64,000 bases of DNA from Betaproteobacteria bacterium. Lineage in GTDB: Bacteria > Pseudomonadota > Gammaproteobacteria > Burkholderiales > Thiobacillaceae. The notes below the pieces were generated by a model. It worked only from the letters and a program-made list of their open reading frames with translations. It did no database searches and was not told the origin of the DNA. The first letter of the stretch is position 1; the number at the start of each line of letters is the position of its first letter. Made by a program: the position numbers and the translations under genes. The stretch is taken from contig JACRAU010000013.1 of the NCBI GenBank assembly GCA_016234655.1, positions 1 to 64,000 on the forward strand, in the 5' to 3' direction. This document shows, piece by piece, positions 26,365 through 35,098 of the stretch.

Positions 26365-27999
26365 ATGAAAACTTTCCAGCAACGCCGCCGCCAGGTACGG
26401 CAACGCAGGATAGCCGCCAGGCCGCCCCATGCCGAGGCAAGCCGCATCGCGGTGCATGAGGTACTGGCCCAGCCCGCGCAGGCAGAGCGCAAGACGGCCG
26501 ACGCGCCTACCGATGGCCTGCCGGCCGATATCGTCGGCGCCATCGAGGCCGAGCAGGGTAAGGGCCTGGGCCTGCCGGCCGAAGAGCGCGGCCTTTTGGA
26601 AGCCGGCTTCGGCGTCGATTTGAGCCAAGTCCGCATCCACGCCGACGACATCGCCAGCCGCCTGTCCGGCAGGCTGGCGGCACGCGCCTTCACCAGCGGC
26701 AGCGATATTTACTTCAACACCGGCGAATATCGGCCCGGCACGCCGGCCGGGCGCTATCTGCTGGCCCACGAACTCGCGCACGCAGTGCAACAGCAACGCG
26801 GTATCCGGCCCGACGGCGCGACCGGCCATGTCGGCGACAGTCATGAGCGAAGCGCCGACGCGGTGGCCGCGCGCGTGGCCCGGGGCGGCAACGCAAGCGG
26901 GCTCATGCCCGGCACGCATACCGCCGCGCCCGCCTCGGCGGGGCCTGTCGTTCAACGCTACGCCATCGTTGCCGGCCAGCCCTATGATCGCCTATCGGAC
27001 GACGGCAAGATGGCGGCCGTCGATCATGGGCGCGAGGCCTGGGCGGAAAACGCCAACATCGCGAACTCGAACAAGATGCTCGATGGCCTGAAATCCAAGG
27101 CCAAGATCGAAGAGCTGTCGGGCAAGGATATGACCGTCTCGCCCCCAGGCAAGGCCACCAAGGTCACGCTCAAGAAGTTCCGCATGATCGACCGCGTCGG
27201 CGGCAGCGAAGTGGAACTGACCAACGATTGCGGCACGGCCAACCAGGAGATGCTGGGGGCCGGCGCGGCCGGCTACGAATCCTTCGTCGGCGCCAATCAG
27301 CGCGGCAGCACGCAGGAGTACACCACGCCATCCGCCTATCGCGGCGACGACAACGCCAAGGGCGGCCTGGTCTCCACCACCGAGCAGATGTCGGGCGAGA
27401 TATACATCCGCATCTTCGCGCGCGAGTTCAAGAAGACCCTCAATCGGGAAGAGGCACTGAAGGAATGGGCGAAGCTCAGTGCCAGCGAGCAGGACCGCCT
27501 GAGCAAGAAATACGGCATCAACAAGTACGCCGTGCCCAAGGTCGGCCAGGGCGTCACCATCGGCAGCGAGCGGGACATGCCGGGCGCGAGCGAGTCCGGC
27601 TACAACTTCCATTTCGGCTTGAACTTGATGGCCTCCGGCCACGACTACATCACGCTGGAGGACTATCACAAATCCGGCGTGAAATATTATTTCGACATGT
27701 ACGGCCCCGTATCCAAGGGGCAGTCGTGGGGACAGGAGTCTTCCAACGTCAATGCCGTGGATGACAAGTTCACCGTCATGGTGGTGCAGCACCCCGAATC
27801 TTTGAAGGGCATCGTCAATACGGAAGGCACCTATTTCGAGGCCGATCCCGCAGCCCCGACCGGCAAGCTCAAATTGGCCAAGGGCACCCAGGTGGTGATC
27901 CTGCGCAAGGGCGTGAACTGGATGAAGGTCGAGGTGAAATCCGGTCCGCAAACCGGCAATGCCGGCTGGATCATGAACAAATACTTCACGGACAACTGA
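26365..27999 (+). CDS. DUF4157 cargo protein 1 with candidate Cys/His/Glu enzymatic domain and SH3-like tail
   Basis: A 544-residue candidate eCIS payload. Residues ~50-175 are a DUF4157 domain (FGVDLSQVRIHADDIA; HELAH with His135, Glu136, His139), a metalloprotease-like module common in eCIS cargo. The middle (~205-450) has three features that could form an active site: NDCG with Cys289, FHFG with His416 and TLEDY with Glu432, the last followed by YYFDMYGP, a pattern I associate with other DUF4157 toxins. The final ~65 residues (GTYFEADPAAPTGKL ... GNAGWIMNKYF) look like an SH3-type domain. No signal peptide is present, as expected for cargo loaded inside the particle. The exact activity is not known. 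Confidence 0.75.
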   Translation: MKTFQQRRRQVRQRRIAARPPHAEASRIAVHEVLAQPAQAERKTADAPTDGLPADIVGAIEAEQGKGLGLPAEERGLLEAGFGVDLSQVRIHADDIASRLSGRLAARAFTSGSDIYFNTGEYRPGTPAGRYLLAHELAHAVQQQRGIRPDGATGHVGDSHERSADAVAARVARGGNASGLMPGTHTAAPASAGPVVQRYAIVAGQPYDRLSDDGKMAAVDHGREAWAENANIANSNKMLDGLKSKAKIEELSGKDMTVSPPGKATKVTLKKFRMIDRVGGSEVELTNDCGTANQEMLGAGAAGYESFVGANQRGSTQEYTTPSAYRGDDNAKGGLVSTTEQMSGEIYIRIFAREFKKTLNREEALKEWAKLSASEQDRLSKKYGINKYAVPKVGQGVTIGSERDMPGASESGYNFHFGLNLMASGHDYITLEDYHKSGVKYYFDMYGPVSKGQSWGQESSNVNAVDDKFTVMVVQHPESLKGIVNTEGTYFEADPAAPTGKLKLAKGTQVVILRKGVNWMKVEVKSGPQTGNAGWIMNKYFTDN

Positions 28000-28017
28000 T
28001 CCGTCGACCGGCAGGCC

Positions 28018-31000
28018 ATGCAAGTCCATGCCCTGAAATCTCCCGCACCGAACCCTAAGCCGTCGACGAGCGCACGGGCTCACGCCCTGCCGCGCGGCGT
28101 CCAAGCCAAGCTGAAGCTAGGCGGCGCCCAGGACGAGGCGGAAAAGCAGGCCGATCGCATCGCGGCGCGCGCCCTGCAACAGCCCGTCGGCGGCATCGCA
28201 AAGGGCAATGCCGACGATGGCCGGGCCAGCGTGCGCCGGGCATTGGCGGGCGGCGGTAGCGAGACCGAGCCGCCACGGCTCGACGCGCCGGTCGAGGAAG
28301 AGCAGGCGCTGCCGGATGGTCTGGAGCGCGAGATCGCGGCGCTGCAAGCCGACGGCCAGCCGCTGCCGCCGCCGCTGCGGGCCGACATGGAAGGGCGCTT
28401 CGGCATGGACTTGTCGACGGTGCGCATCCACACCGATGCGCGCGCGAATGCGCTCAACGAGGCCTTGCACGCGCATGCCTTCACGGTCGGCGAGCACATC
28501 GCCTTCAACGACGGCCGCTTCCAGCCGGAGACCGGCGCCGGCCGTTTTCTGCTGGCGCACGAGCTGGCCCATGTCGCGCAGCAGCGCGGCGAGGGCGGCG
28601 ACGTGGCCGCGAAGCCGGTACGGCGCGGCTTTTGGGGCGACCTCTACGACTCGGCCGTGGAGACCTTGGGCGACATCGCCGAATGGACCGCCGACCAGTT
28701 GGGCGACTTCGTCTGGGATTTGCTGGAGCGCATTTCGCCCGAATTCGCCCGTACCGTGCGCGCCATCAATGACGAAGGCATCCTGACTTGGCTGGGTCGG
28801 CAGGTGGCGCGCGCCTGGGATGCCTATATCGGCACTTTGCGCAGCCTGGTGCCGTTCGACGGGCCGCGCCAGCTGATCGACCTGTTCGCCGGCCTGGTCG
28901 AGCGGGCAGCGCGGATCGCGGTGGCGCTGGCTTCGGGCGACTGCGCGCCGTTGATGGCCGCCATCGGCGAGCTGAAGACCTTCGTGGTCGAGACGGTCGG
29001 CGTGGCCTGGGACAAACTCACCGAATTCCTGCGCCCGGTCGGCGAATTCTTCAGCGGGCTGTGGGCCAACTTCGGCGCGCCGGCGGTGCAGTGGCTGCAA
29101 GAGTTCGGCGGCGAGGTCTGGCAAGGCATCCAGGCTCTCGGCCAGCAGTTCTGGGAATGGATACGGCCGGTGCGCGAGGCGGCCGAGCAGGTGTGGAACT
29201 GGTTTTCCGACCTGCTGTTCGGCTCGGAAGAGGCCGAGGCCAGCGGCGGCAGCGAGGGCGGCGTGGTCGGCTGGATCAGCCGCAAGGCGGGCGAGGCCTG
29301 GGATTGGGTGAAGGAACGCACCCGCCCGGTCTGGCAGCCGGTGGCCGAATTCGCCCAAAAGGTGGCGGAGTTCATCCCGCCCGCCTTCGTGCGCGAGATG
29401 GGCGAATCGGCCCAGCAACTGTCGGCCGGCCTGGACAGCGCGGCCGAGGACATGAACGGCGGCGAGGGCGTGCCCGAATCGCGCGATACCCTGGCCTCGG
29501 TGCTGCCCTCGGTGGAAAATATCATCGCCGCGATCCGCCGCATCATCGTCGGCGCCGGCCAATGGCTGGGCGAGCGCATCGCGGCGGTGGCCGCCAACGT
29601 CACCGGCCTGCTCGGCCGCTTGCGCGCCAGCGAGCTGCTGTCCTGGCTGGCCGACGGGCTCGGTTGGCTGGCCGAGGCGGTCGACAGCCTGCTGGCCTGG
29701 GCGCGCGAAAAGGTCGCGGTGCTGTTCGAGCACATGGTTCAGGGCTTCGATAGGCTGACGCCGTTCATCCAACTGCTGTTGGAAACCGTGCGCAAGGTGA
29801 TCGAGATCTACGCCGATATCCTGAAATTGCCGGTGTTGATCTTGAACGGCATCTGGCAGCGGGTGCCGGCCTGCATTCGCGAGCCGATCGAGAATTTCAT
29901 CCAGACCCAGATACTCGGGCGCATCCCGGTGTTCGGCCAATTCTTCACCGACCCCACGCTGTGGCCGCGCGTGCGCGACACCGCGCTCGGTATCCTGCGC
30001 AGCCTCTTCGTCGATGGCGACATCCCCAAGGCGGCCTGGCAGTTCTTCCAATCCGTGCTGCGCATCCTCGGTCTGCCGCCGGAGTTGGTGGTGCAGGTGC
30101 TGGCCAAGGCCGCGCGCGCGGTCGGCGATATCCTGACCAACCCCCTGGGCTTCCTGATCAACTTGATGCGCGCGATGGGCGCCGGCTTCCAGGGCTTCTT
30201 CGGCAATATCGGCACTCATCTGCTCAACGGCTTCACCGGCTGGCTGTTCGGCACGGTACGCGAGGCCGGCATCACGCCGCCGGCGGATTTTTCGATCCGC
30301 TCGGTGCTCGGCTTCGTCATGGAAGTGCTCGGCGTCACGGTCGACAACATCTTCGCCCGTCTCGCCCGCAAGCTCGACCCGGCGGTGGTCGCGCGCCTGC
30401 GCAGCACGCTCGAATTCGCCACTGGCGCCTGGTCATTCATCGCCACCTTGGTCACCGAAGGCCCGGCCGGACTATGGCGCGAGCTGAGCGAACAATTGTC
30501 CAACCTATGGGATTCCGTGGTGCAGGGCGTGGTCGGTTTCATCACCGAAAAGGTCATCGGCTGGGCCAGCCGCTGGCTGATCTCGCTGCTCGACGTGAGC
30601 GGCATCATGCCGGTGATCAACACCCTGATCGCGATCTACAAGGCCATCGAGTCCTTCATGCAATACCTGCGCGAGATGCTGGAGATCGTCTCGCGCGTGT
30701 TGGACGGCATCGTCAGTGTCGCCCAGGGTTCGATCGGCGAGGCCGCCGGTTTCATGGAAAGGGCCTTGGCCAGCAGCCTGCCGGTGGCCATCGGCTTCCT
30801 TGCCAACCAGGCCGGCCTGGGCCGGCTGTCGCAGCGCCTGCACGAACTCATCGGCGGCCTGCGAGCCAAGGTCGAAAACGCCATCGACTGGCTGCTCGAC
30901 AAGGCCATCGCCGCCGGCCGGGCGATCATCGATATGGCGCGGCGCGGCGTAAGCGCGGTAAAGCAGGGAGTCGCCGACTTGCGTGAGTGGTGGCGGGCTC

Positions 31001-32154
31001 GCCAGGACTTCAAAGGGGCGGATGGGGAAGATCACCATCTCTACTTTCGTGGCGAGGGCGCCAATGCCAGCCTCATCGTCGAATCTGAGCCCCAATCGTT
31101 TCAAAGTTTCCTCGACGGACGCCCGGCGAGCAAAGACAAGGACGAAGCGCAAAGACTCTACGATGAATTGCTGGCGGCACAGCGGAGTACCGGTACCGCT
31201 GCTTCTGGCACCGCCACGCCGGCAGCGGGTGCCACGGGCGCTTCGCCACCGGCACCTACAGCACAGGAAAGGCGCATTGTGGACCTGACCCATGACCTCT
31301 CCAAAGTGGCGGCCAAACTCATGGGAGGTGGTGCAGCCGCAGCTACGCCGCCGATCTATGGCCCACTACGGGAAGGCTTCGGCACCTCGGTGGAGGTCCA
31401 TCGGCTGACTAAAAAAATCCCGCCTGGCAGCGAACCCAGCGTGGAAGGCGGGTTGTGGAATATCCTCAACCAACGCCGGCACGGCAAGGGCAGTTATTAC
31501 ATCCGCGGCCATCTGCTCAACCATAATATAGGCGGCGCCGGCTATACCTGGGCCAACCTCACGCCGCTCACGCGCAGCGCCAATACCTCCATGTCCAGCA
31601 GCTTCGAGGAAAAGGTCAAGGACGCCGTCAACAAGCAAGGCGCCACGGTTTACTTCAAGGTACAAGCCGAGCCGGGCAATCCGCCTGACCGTAACGCCGA
31701 GATTGCCGCGCTTCGCGCCCCTGGCAACCCCAACACCGATGACGCCATCGTCGCCTCCGTCATTGAAGCCGAGCGGGCTTTGCCTGCCAAGGTAACCGGC
31801 TTCGCACACAAGGTTCCGGATGGCACCCCACCCGACGCCGCCTACTCTAGCTCTTGGCCTGAAATCGCAAAATTGGATCAAACTAACGAGCCGGAACGTG
31901 CATTGAAAGAATATAGCGTTAGCGACAGTGCCCGTACGCCTGTCTATCTAAGCAACAGCTCGGATATGGCGAATATCAAGCAATTACCCGGCGTTACGGA
32001 TGGCCTGGCCATGCGAATCAGCGAGCTACAAAAGAACAACGTGGTGTTCCGAACAGAAGCGCAGTTCCTGAGCCAGACTAACGCACCGATAGACATCTTC
32101 GATGGATTCAGAAATTCTTCCCGCTATATCGTGCGACTGTATACCCAAGGATAA
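28018..32154 (+). CDS. DUF4157 cargo protein 2: long helical middle, C-terminal nuclease-like domain
   Basis: A 1378-residue protein. Residues ~95-195 are a DUF4157 domain (MDLSTVRIHTDARANALNEAL; HELAH at 181-185). Residues ~205-1000 are a long run of amphipathic, tryptophan-rich helices (FWGDLYDSAVETLGDIAEW and many similar), resembling tape-measure or translocation regions. A small HHLYFRGEGANASLIVESEP element follows, then an alanine/threonine-rich linker. Residues ~1100-1250 carry YYIRGHLLNHNIGGAGYTWANLTP (in two parts), the signature of DNA/RNA non-specific endonuclease-type toxins, with His1165 as likely base and Asn1180 as likely metal ligand. A helix-hairpin-helix-like stretch sits near 1318-1345. 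The C-terminal quarter is visibly less GC-rich, as in recombined toxin ends. No separate tape-measure gene is seen. Confidence 0.78.
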   Translation: MQVHALKSPAPNPKPSTSARAHALPRGVQAKLKLGGAQDEAEKQADRIAARALQQPVGGIAKGNADDGRASVRRALAGGGSETEPPRLDAPVEEEQALPDGLEREIAALQADGQPLPPPLRADMEGRFGMDLSTVRIHTDARANALNEALHAHAFTVGEHIAFNDGRFQPETGAGRFLLAHELAHVAQQRGEGGDVAAKPVRRGFWGDLYDSAVETLGDIAEWTADQLGDFVWDLLERISPEFARTVRAINDEGILTWLGRQVARAWDAYIGTLRSLVPFDGPRQLIDLFAGLVERAARIAVALASGDCAPLMAAIGELKTFVVETVGVAWDKLTEFLRPVGEFFSGLWANFGAPAVQWLQEFGGEVWQGIQALGQQFWEWIRPVREAAEQVWNWFSDLLFGSEEAEASGGSEGGVVGWISRKAGEAWDWVKERTRPVWQPVAEFAQKVAEFIPPAFVREMGESAQQLSAGLDSAAEDMNGGEGVPESRDTLASVLPSVENIIAAIRRIIVGAGQWLGERIAAVAANVTGLLGRLRASELLSWLADGLGWLAEAVDSLLAWAREKVAVLFEHMVQGFDRLTPFIQLLLETVRKVIEIYADILKLPVLILNGIWQRVPACIREPIENFIQTQILGRIPVFGQFFTDPTLWPRVRDTALGILRSLFVDGDIPKAAWQFFQSVLRILGLPPELVVQVLAKAARAVGDILTNPLGFLINLMRAMGAGFQGFFGNIGTHLLNGFTGWLFGTVREAGITPPADFSIRSVLGFVMEVLGVTVDNIFARLARKLDPAVVARLRSTLEFATGAWSFIATLVTEGPAGLWRELSEQLSNLWDSVVQGVVGFITEKVIGWASRWLISLLDVSGIMPVINTLIAIYKAIESFMQYLREMLEIVSRVLDGIVSVAQGSIGEAAGFMERALASSLPVAIGFLANQAGLGRLSQRLHELIGGLRAKVENAIDWLLDKAIAAGRAIIDMARRGVSAVKQGVADLREWWRARQDFKGADGEDHHLYFRGEGANASLIVESEPQSFQSFLDGRPASKDKDEAQRLYDELLAAQRSTGTAASGTATPAAGATGASPPAPTAQERRIVDLTHDLSKVAAKLMGGGAAAATPPIYGPLREGFGTSVEVHRLTKKIPPGSEPSVEGGLWNILNQRRHGKGSYYIRGHLLNHNIGGAGYTWANLTPLTRSANTSMSSSFEEKVKDAVNKQGATVYFKVQAEPGNPPDRNAEIAALRAPGNPNTDDAIVASVIEAERALPAKVTGFAHKVPDGTPPDAAYSSSWPEIAKLDQTNEPERALKEYSVSDSARTPVYLSNSSDMANIKQLPGVTDGLAMRISELQKNNVVFRTEAQFLSQTNAPIDIFDGFRNSSRYIVRLYTQG

Positions 32155-32156
32155 AC

Positions 32157-32519
32157 GTGAATCACGAATCGCAAATCGACCGCGCCCTCGCCGAACCCTA
32201 CGCCTTCGCCGTGCTGCTCTGGCCCGCCGTGGTCGGCATCTATCTGCTGGCGGGGCAGGATCAACCGGCCTTTTTGCGCTATGCGCTTATTGCCTGGCTG
32301 GCGATCATGCACCTGGCCGCCTATGGCGGCGGCCGGGGCATGGGCTTCGGCAATGTGACGCTATTCAACAGCGCGGTGGTGGCCATGGCCTGCCACACTT
32401 ACCCTTCGCTCTGGGCGCTGGCCTGGCTGCCGCTGTTGCTCGTCGGCCTGTACGCGGCGCAACGCGTCAGGCTGAACGTGCCGCTGGCACGGGGCGATGG
32501 GATGGCCGCCGTACCCTAG
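32157..32519 (+). CDS. Small multi-pass membrane protein following the nuclease-type cargo gene
   Basis: A 120-residue hydrophobic protein starting with GTG two bases after the cargo stop. Three or four membrane segments are visible (YAFAVLLWPAVVGIYLLAG; FLRYALIAWLAIMHLAAYGGG; VTLFNSAVVAMACHTYP; LWALAWLPLLLVGLYAAQ). It is not a recognised family. The tight spacing makes it part of the eCIS operon; it might be an inner-membrane anchor, a release factor, or less likely an immunity protein, since a nuclease is usually blocked by a soluble protein. Confidence 0.6.
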   Translation: MNHESQIDRALAEPYAFAVLLWPAVVGIYLLAGQDQPAFLRYALIAWLAIMHLAAYGGGRGMGFGNVTLFNSAVVAMACHTYPSLWALAWLPLLLVGLYAAQRVRLNVPLARGDGMAAVP

Positions 32520-32535
32520 GCCCGCCGTGCGCGGC

Positions 32536-32563
32536 TTGACATGGCCTGGTTGCCGCCTAGTCT
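32536..32563 (+). promoter_or_regulatory. Sigma-70 promoter of the double-receiver regulator
   Basis: Perfect TTGACA (32536-32541), 16-bp spacer and TAGTCT (32558-32563). The regulator would therefore be transcribed independently of the sigma-54 eCIS operon that ends at 32519. Predicted leader is about 90 nt. Confidence 0.6.
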
Positions 32564-32659
32564 GAAATTGCGCGGAATGCGCAAATAAGCGTCCCCTCGG
32601 GGCTGGCCGTTCGGGCGGAGTATCGGACGGGCGAGGGGCGGTGAAGCAGAGAGGTGGCC

Positions 32660-33754
32660 ATGCCCGCAGCACGGAAATCGCCCGCCGGGAAATCGCGCTC
32701 GGTATTGATCGTCGAATCGTCTCGCGCCCATGCCGAGATGCTGGCCACGTATTGCCGCGGGTTGGAGATGGAGCCCGTCGTTTGCGGAGTCGCCGGCCAG
32801 GCGCTCGCCATGGCCGCCTCGCTGCCGGATGTGGTCGGCATCGTGATCGGTGCGGCGGTGGACGGCGAAGGCATCGAGCTGATCCAGGGCCTGCGCATGC
32901 TGCCCCGACTGGCCTCGACGCCCATCCTGTTCATCGTCGCCGATGACGACACGGCGCAGGTCCGCGCCGCCCTGGTGGCCGGCGCCACCGAGGTTTGCGG
33001 CATGGCCACTCGGCACTGTTTGCAAAACGCCTTATCCGCCATGGCGGCCGGTTTGAGCACCCCGCGCCAGGGTGGGCGGGCGCTTATCATCGAAGACGAC
33101 ACCTTCTTCGCCCGTTTGATTGCCGTGGTGTGCGGCAATCTCGGCATTGCCGCCGATTTGGCGAGCTCGGTCGAGCAAGCCCTCGACCTGTTTCAAAAGC
33201 ACCGCTATCAGGCCGTGGTCAGCGATGTGCTGTTGATCGGGCGGGAGACCGGCATCGATCTGGTGCGCCGAATTCGGCAACTGCCCGACGAACGCGCGCG
33301 CGTGCCCATACTCGTCATCTCCAACTACAACGATACGGCCCGGCGCCTGGAGGTGCTGCGTTGCGGCGCCGATGGCTATCTGTCCAAGCCGTTTTTGGCC
33401 GAGGAATTGTTCTGGCGCCTGCGCAACCTGTTGGAGCGCGCCGATGCCCCGCTCGCGGCCAATCAGACCGCGCCGGCCAACGACGATGCGCCGCCGGACG
33501 CATCCGCGCACGGCGCTTTGTCCGAGCGCGAGACCGAGATCGCGCGGGCGGTCGCCCAGGGCCTGTCGGACAAAAGTATCGCCCAGCAATTCGGCATCTC
33601 GTTCTGGACCGTACGCAGCCACATCAACCGCATTTTTTCCAAGCTGGGCTTGGCCAATCGCGCCGGCCTGGTCAAATACATGTTGCAACGGCAGCTTGCG
33701 GACGCGGTCCGCGAGGGGGCCGTGCCGCTGCACGGCAAGCTACCCGGCGAATAG
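32660..33754 (+). CDS. Response regulator with two receivers and LuxR-type HTH
   Basis: A 364-residue DNA-binding regulator. The first receiver-like domain (residues ~10-125, SVLIVESSRAHAEMLATYCRG) lacks the phospho-acceptor Asp (GIVIGAAVDGEG) and so is probably a pseudo-receiver. The second (~135-260) is complete, with acidic pair IIEDD, Asp189 in VVSDVLLIG, a conserved Ser in VISN and Lys in YLSKPF. The HTH (LSERETEIARAVAQGLSDKSIAQQFGISFWTVRSHINRIFSKLG, in parts) is LuxR/FixJ type. ATG 32660 is chosen over GTG 32654 because AGAGAGG lies five bases before it. No partner kinase adjoins; the hybrid kinase at 3511 is a candidate via phosphotransfer. Confidence 0.86.
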   Translation: MPAARKSPAGKSRSVLIVESSRAHAEMLATYCRGLEMEPVVCGVAGQALAMAASLPDVVGIVIGAAVDGEGIELIQGLRMLPRLASTPILFIVADDDTAQVRAALVAGATEVCGMATRHCLQNALSAMAAGLSTPRQGGRALIIEDDTFFARLIAVVCGNLGIAADLASSVEQALDLFQKHRYQAVVSDVLLIGRETGIDLVRRIRQLPDERARVPILVISNYNDTARRLEVLRCGADGYLSKPFLAEELFWRLRNLLERADAPLAANQTAPANDDAPPDASAHGALSERETEIARAVAQGLSDKSIAQQFGISFWTVRSHINRIFSKLGLANRAGLVKYMLQRQLADAVREGAVPLHGKLPGE

Positions 33755-33762
33755 CCATAGGG

Positions 33763-33807
33763 CTTGAGCGCCGCCGCCAGCGCCTTCAGGCAATAATCCA
33801 CGTTTTG
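33763..33807 (-). pseudogene. Duplicated 3' scrap of the class V aminotransferase
   Basis: On the minus strand this piece reads [19 protein letters not shown] codons, almost the same as the last 15 codons of the neighbouring aminotransferase ([15 protein letters not shown]). It lies about 55 bp beyond the end of the intact gene, with no other coding sequence attached. It is a leftover of a duplication or of replacement by a near-identical gene. Confidence 0.75.
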
Positions 33808-33862
33808 GCTCCGGCATCACCTGAAGGCGAGCCTGCACCGAAACGTGGCGCGCCTTGGCGAA

Positions 33863-34999
33863 TCAAGCCTTGAGCACGGCCTCCAATGCCTTCAGACAAT
33901 AATCCACGTTTTCCGGCCTGGCGCTGTAACCCATCAGGCCGATGCGCCATATCTTGCCGGCCAGCGCGCCCAGGCCGGCGCCGATCTCCAGGTTGAATTC
34001 ATTCAGCAGCCGCGCGCGCGCGGCGGCATCGTCGACCCCCTCGGGGATATAGACCGAATTGAGCTGCGGCAGCCGTGCGTCTTCCGCCACCACGAACCGC
34101 ATGCCCAGTTTTTCCAGGCCGGCCTTGAGCTGCTCGTGCATGGCGCGATGCCGCGCCCAGGCGTTCTCGATGCCTTCCTCGGCCAGGATCACCAGGGCCT
34201 CGTGCAGGCCGTAGAGCGAATTGATCGGCGCGGTGTGGTGATAGGTGCGCTTGCCCTCGCCGCTCCAATAGCCGAGCACCAGGTTCAAATCCATGAACCA
34301 GCTCTGCACCGGCGTCTTGCGCGTCTTGACCTTCTCGATCGCGCGCGCGCCGAAGGTCACCGGCGACAGGCCGGGCTTGCACGACAGGCATTTCTGGCTG
34401 CCGGAATAGGCGGCGTCGATGCCCCACTCGTCGATCAGCACCGGGGTGCCGCCGAGCGAGGTCACGCAATCCATGATCACCAGCGCGCCGTGCTTGTGCG
34501 CGATCTCGGCCAGGGCCTTGGCGTCGGACTGGGCGCCGGTCGAGGTCTCGGCATGGACGAAGGCCAGAATCTTGGCATCCGGGTTGGCGGCGAAGGCATC
34601 GGCTACCTTGGCCACGTCCACCGGCTCGCCCCAGTTGTCTTCCACCACCACGGGGATGCCGCCGGCGCGTTTCACGTTCTCCAGCATGCGGCCGCCGAAC
34701 ACACCGTTGATGCAGACGATCGCCTTGTCGCCCGGCTCCACCAGATTGACGAAGCAGGTTTCCATGCCGACCGAGCCGGGGCCGGAGACCGGGAAGGTCA
34801 GCTTGTTCTCGGTCTGAAAGGCATAGCGCAACAACTGCTTGGTCTCTTCCATCATGTCGGTGAAGGCCGGGTCCAGATGGCCGATGGTCGGTCGGGCCAT
34901 CGCATCGAGGATGCGCTGCGGCACGTCGGACGGGCCGGGGCCCATCAAGGTGCGGCGCGGCGGTTGAAAGGACTTGATGGCGGGTGCGGCAAACGACAT
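33863..34999 (-). CDS. Class V aminotransferase (serine/alanine-glyoxylate type)
   Basis: A 378-residue pyridoxal-phosphate aminotransferase that would convert glyoxylate to glycine using serine or alanine. The N-terminus [18 protein letters not shown], the [15 protein letters not shown] loop, [11 protein letters not shown] and the PLP lysine Lys203 in [12 protein letters not shown] all match the alanine-glyoxylate aminotransferase group. Glyoxylate is a by-product of photorespiration-type salvage in autotrophs. The gene converges on the double-receiver regulator and is divergent from the next gene. Whether it is serine- or alanine-specific cannot be read from sequence; purine-catabolic forms also exist. 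Confidence 0.9.
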   Translation of the reverse strand: MSFAAPAIKSFQPPRRTLMGPGPSDVPQRILDAMARPTIGHLDPAFTDMMEETKQLLRYAFQTENKLTFPVSGPGSVGMETCFVNLVEPGDKAIVCINGVFGGRMLENVKRAGGIPVVVEDNWGEPVDVAKVADAFAANPDAKILAFVHAETSTGAQSDAKALAEIAHKHGALVIMDCVTSLGGTPVLIDEWGIDAAYSGSQKCLSCKPGLSPVTFGARAIEKVKTRKTPVQSWFMDLNLVLGYWSGEGKRTYHHTAPINSLYGLHEALVILAEEGIENAWARHRAMHEQLKAGLEKLGMRFVVAEDARLPQLNSVYIPEGVDDAAARARLLNEFNLEIGAGLGALAGKIWRIGLMGYSARPENVDYCLKALEAVLKA

Positions 35000-35098
35000 G
35001 ACTCGGGCTCCTCGATACGAACCCGACGATCTTACTTGGTTTTTCGCGCCGGCCGGAAGCCGCCCTTACAATCGAACTATTCGAACAAGGAGCCCGCC

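Noticed and set aside
5647..32519. The tail-like genes as a prophage or type VI secretion system
   Set aside because: No head, packaging, integration or lysis genes are present, nor TssJLM, ClpV or typical TssBC. Pvc15-, Pvc16- and DUF4157-type proteins indicate an eCIS.
33845..35098. N-terminal extension of the Rossmann protein by 418 codons
   Set aside because: The extension runs antisense through the aminotransferase. The ATG at 35099 has a good ribosome site and begins directly with the dinucleotide-binding strand.
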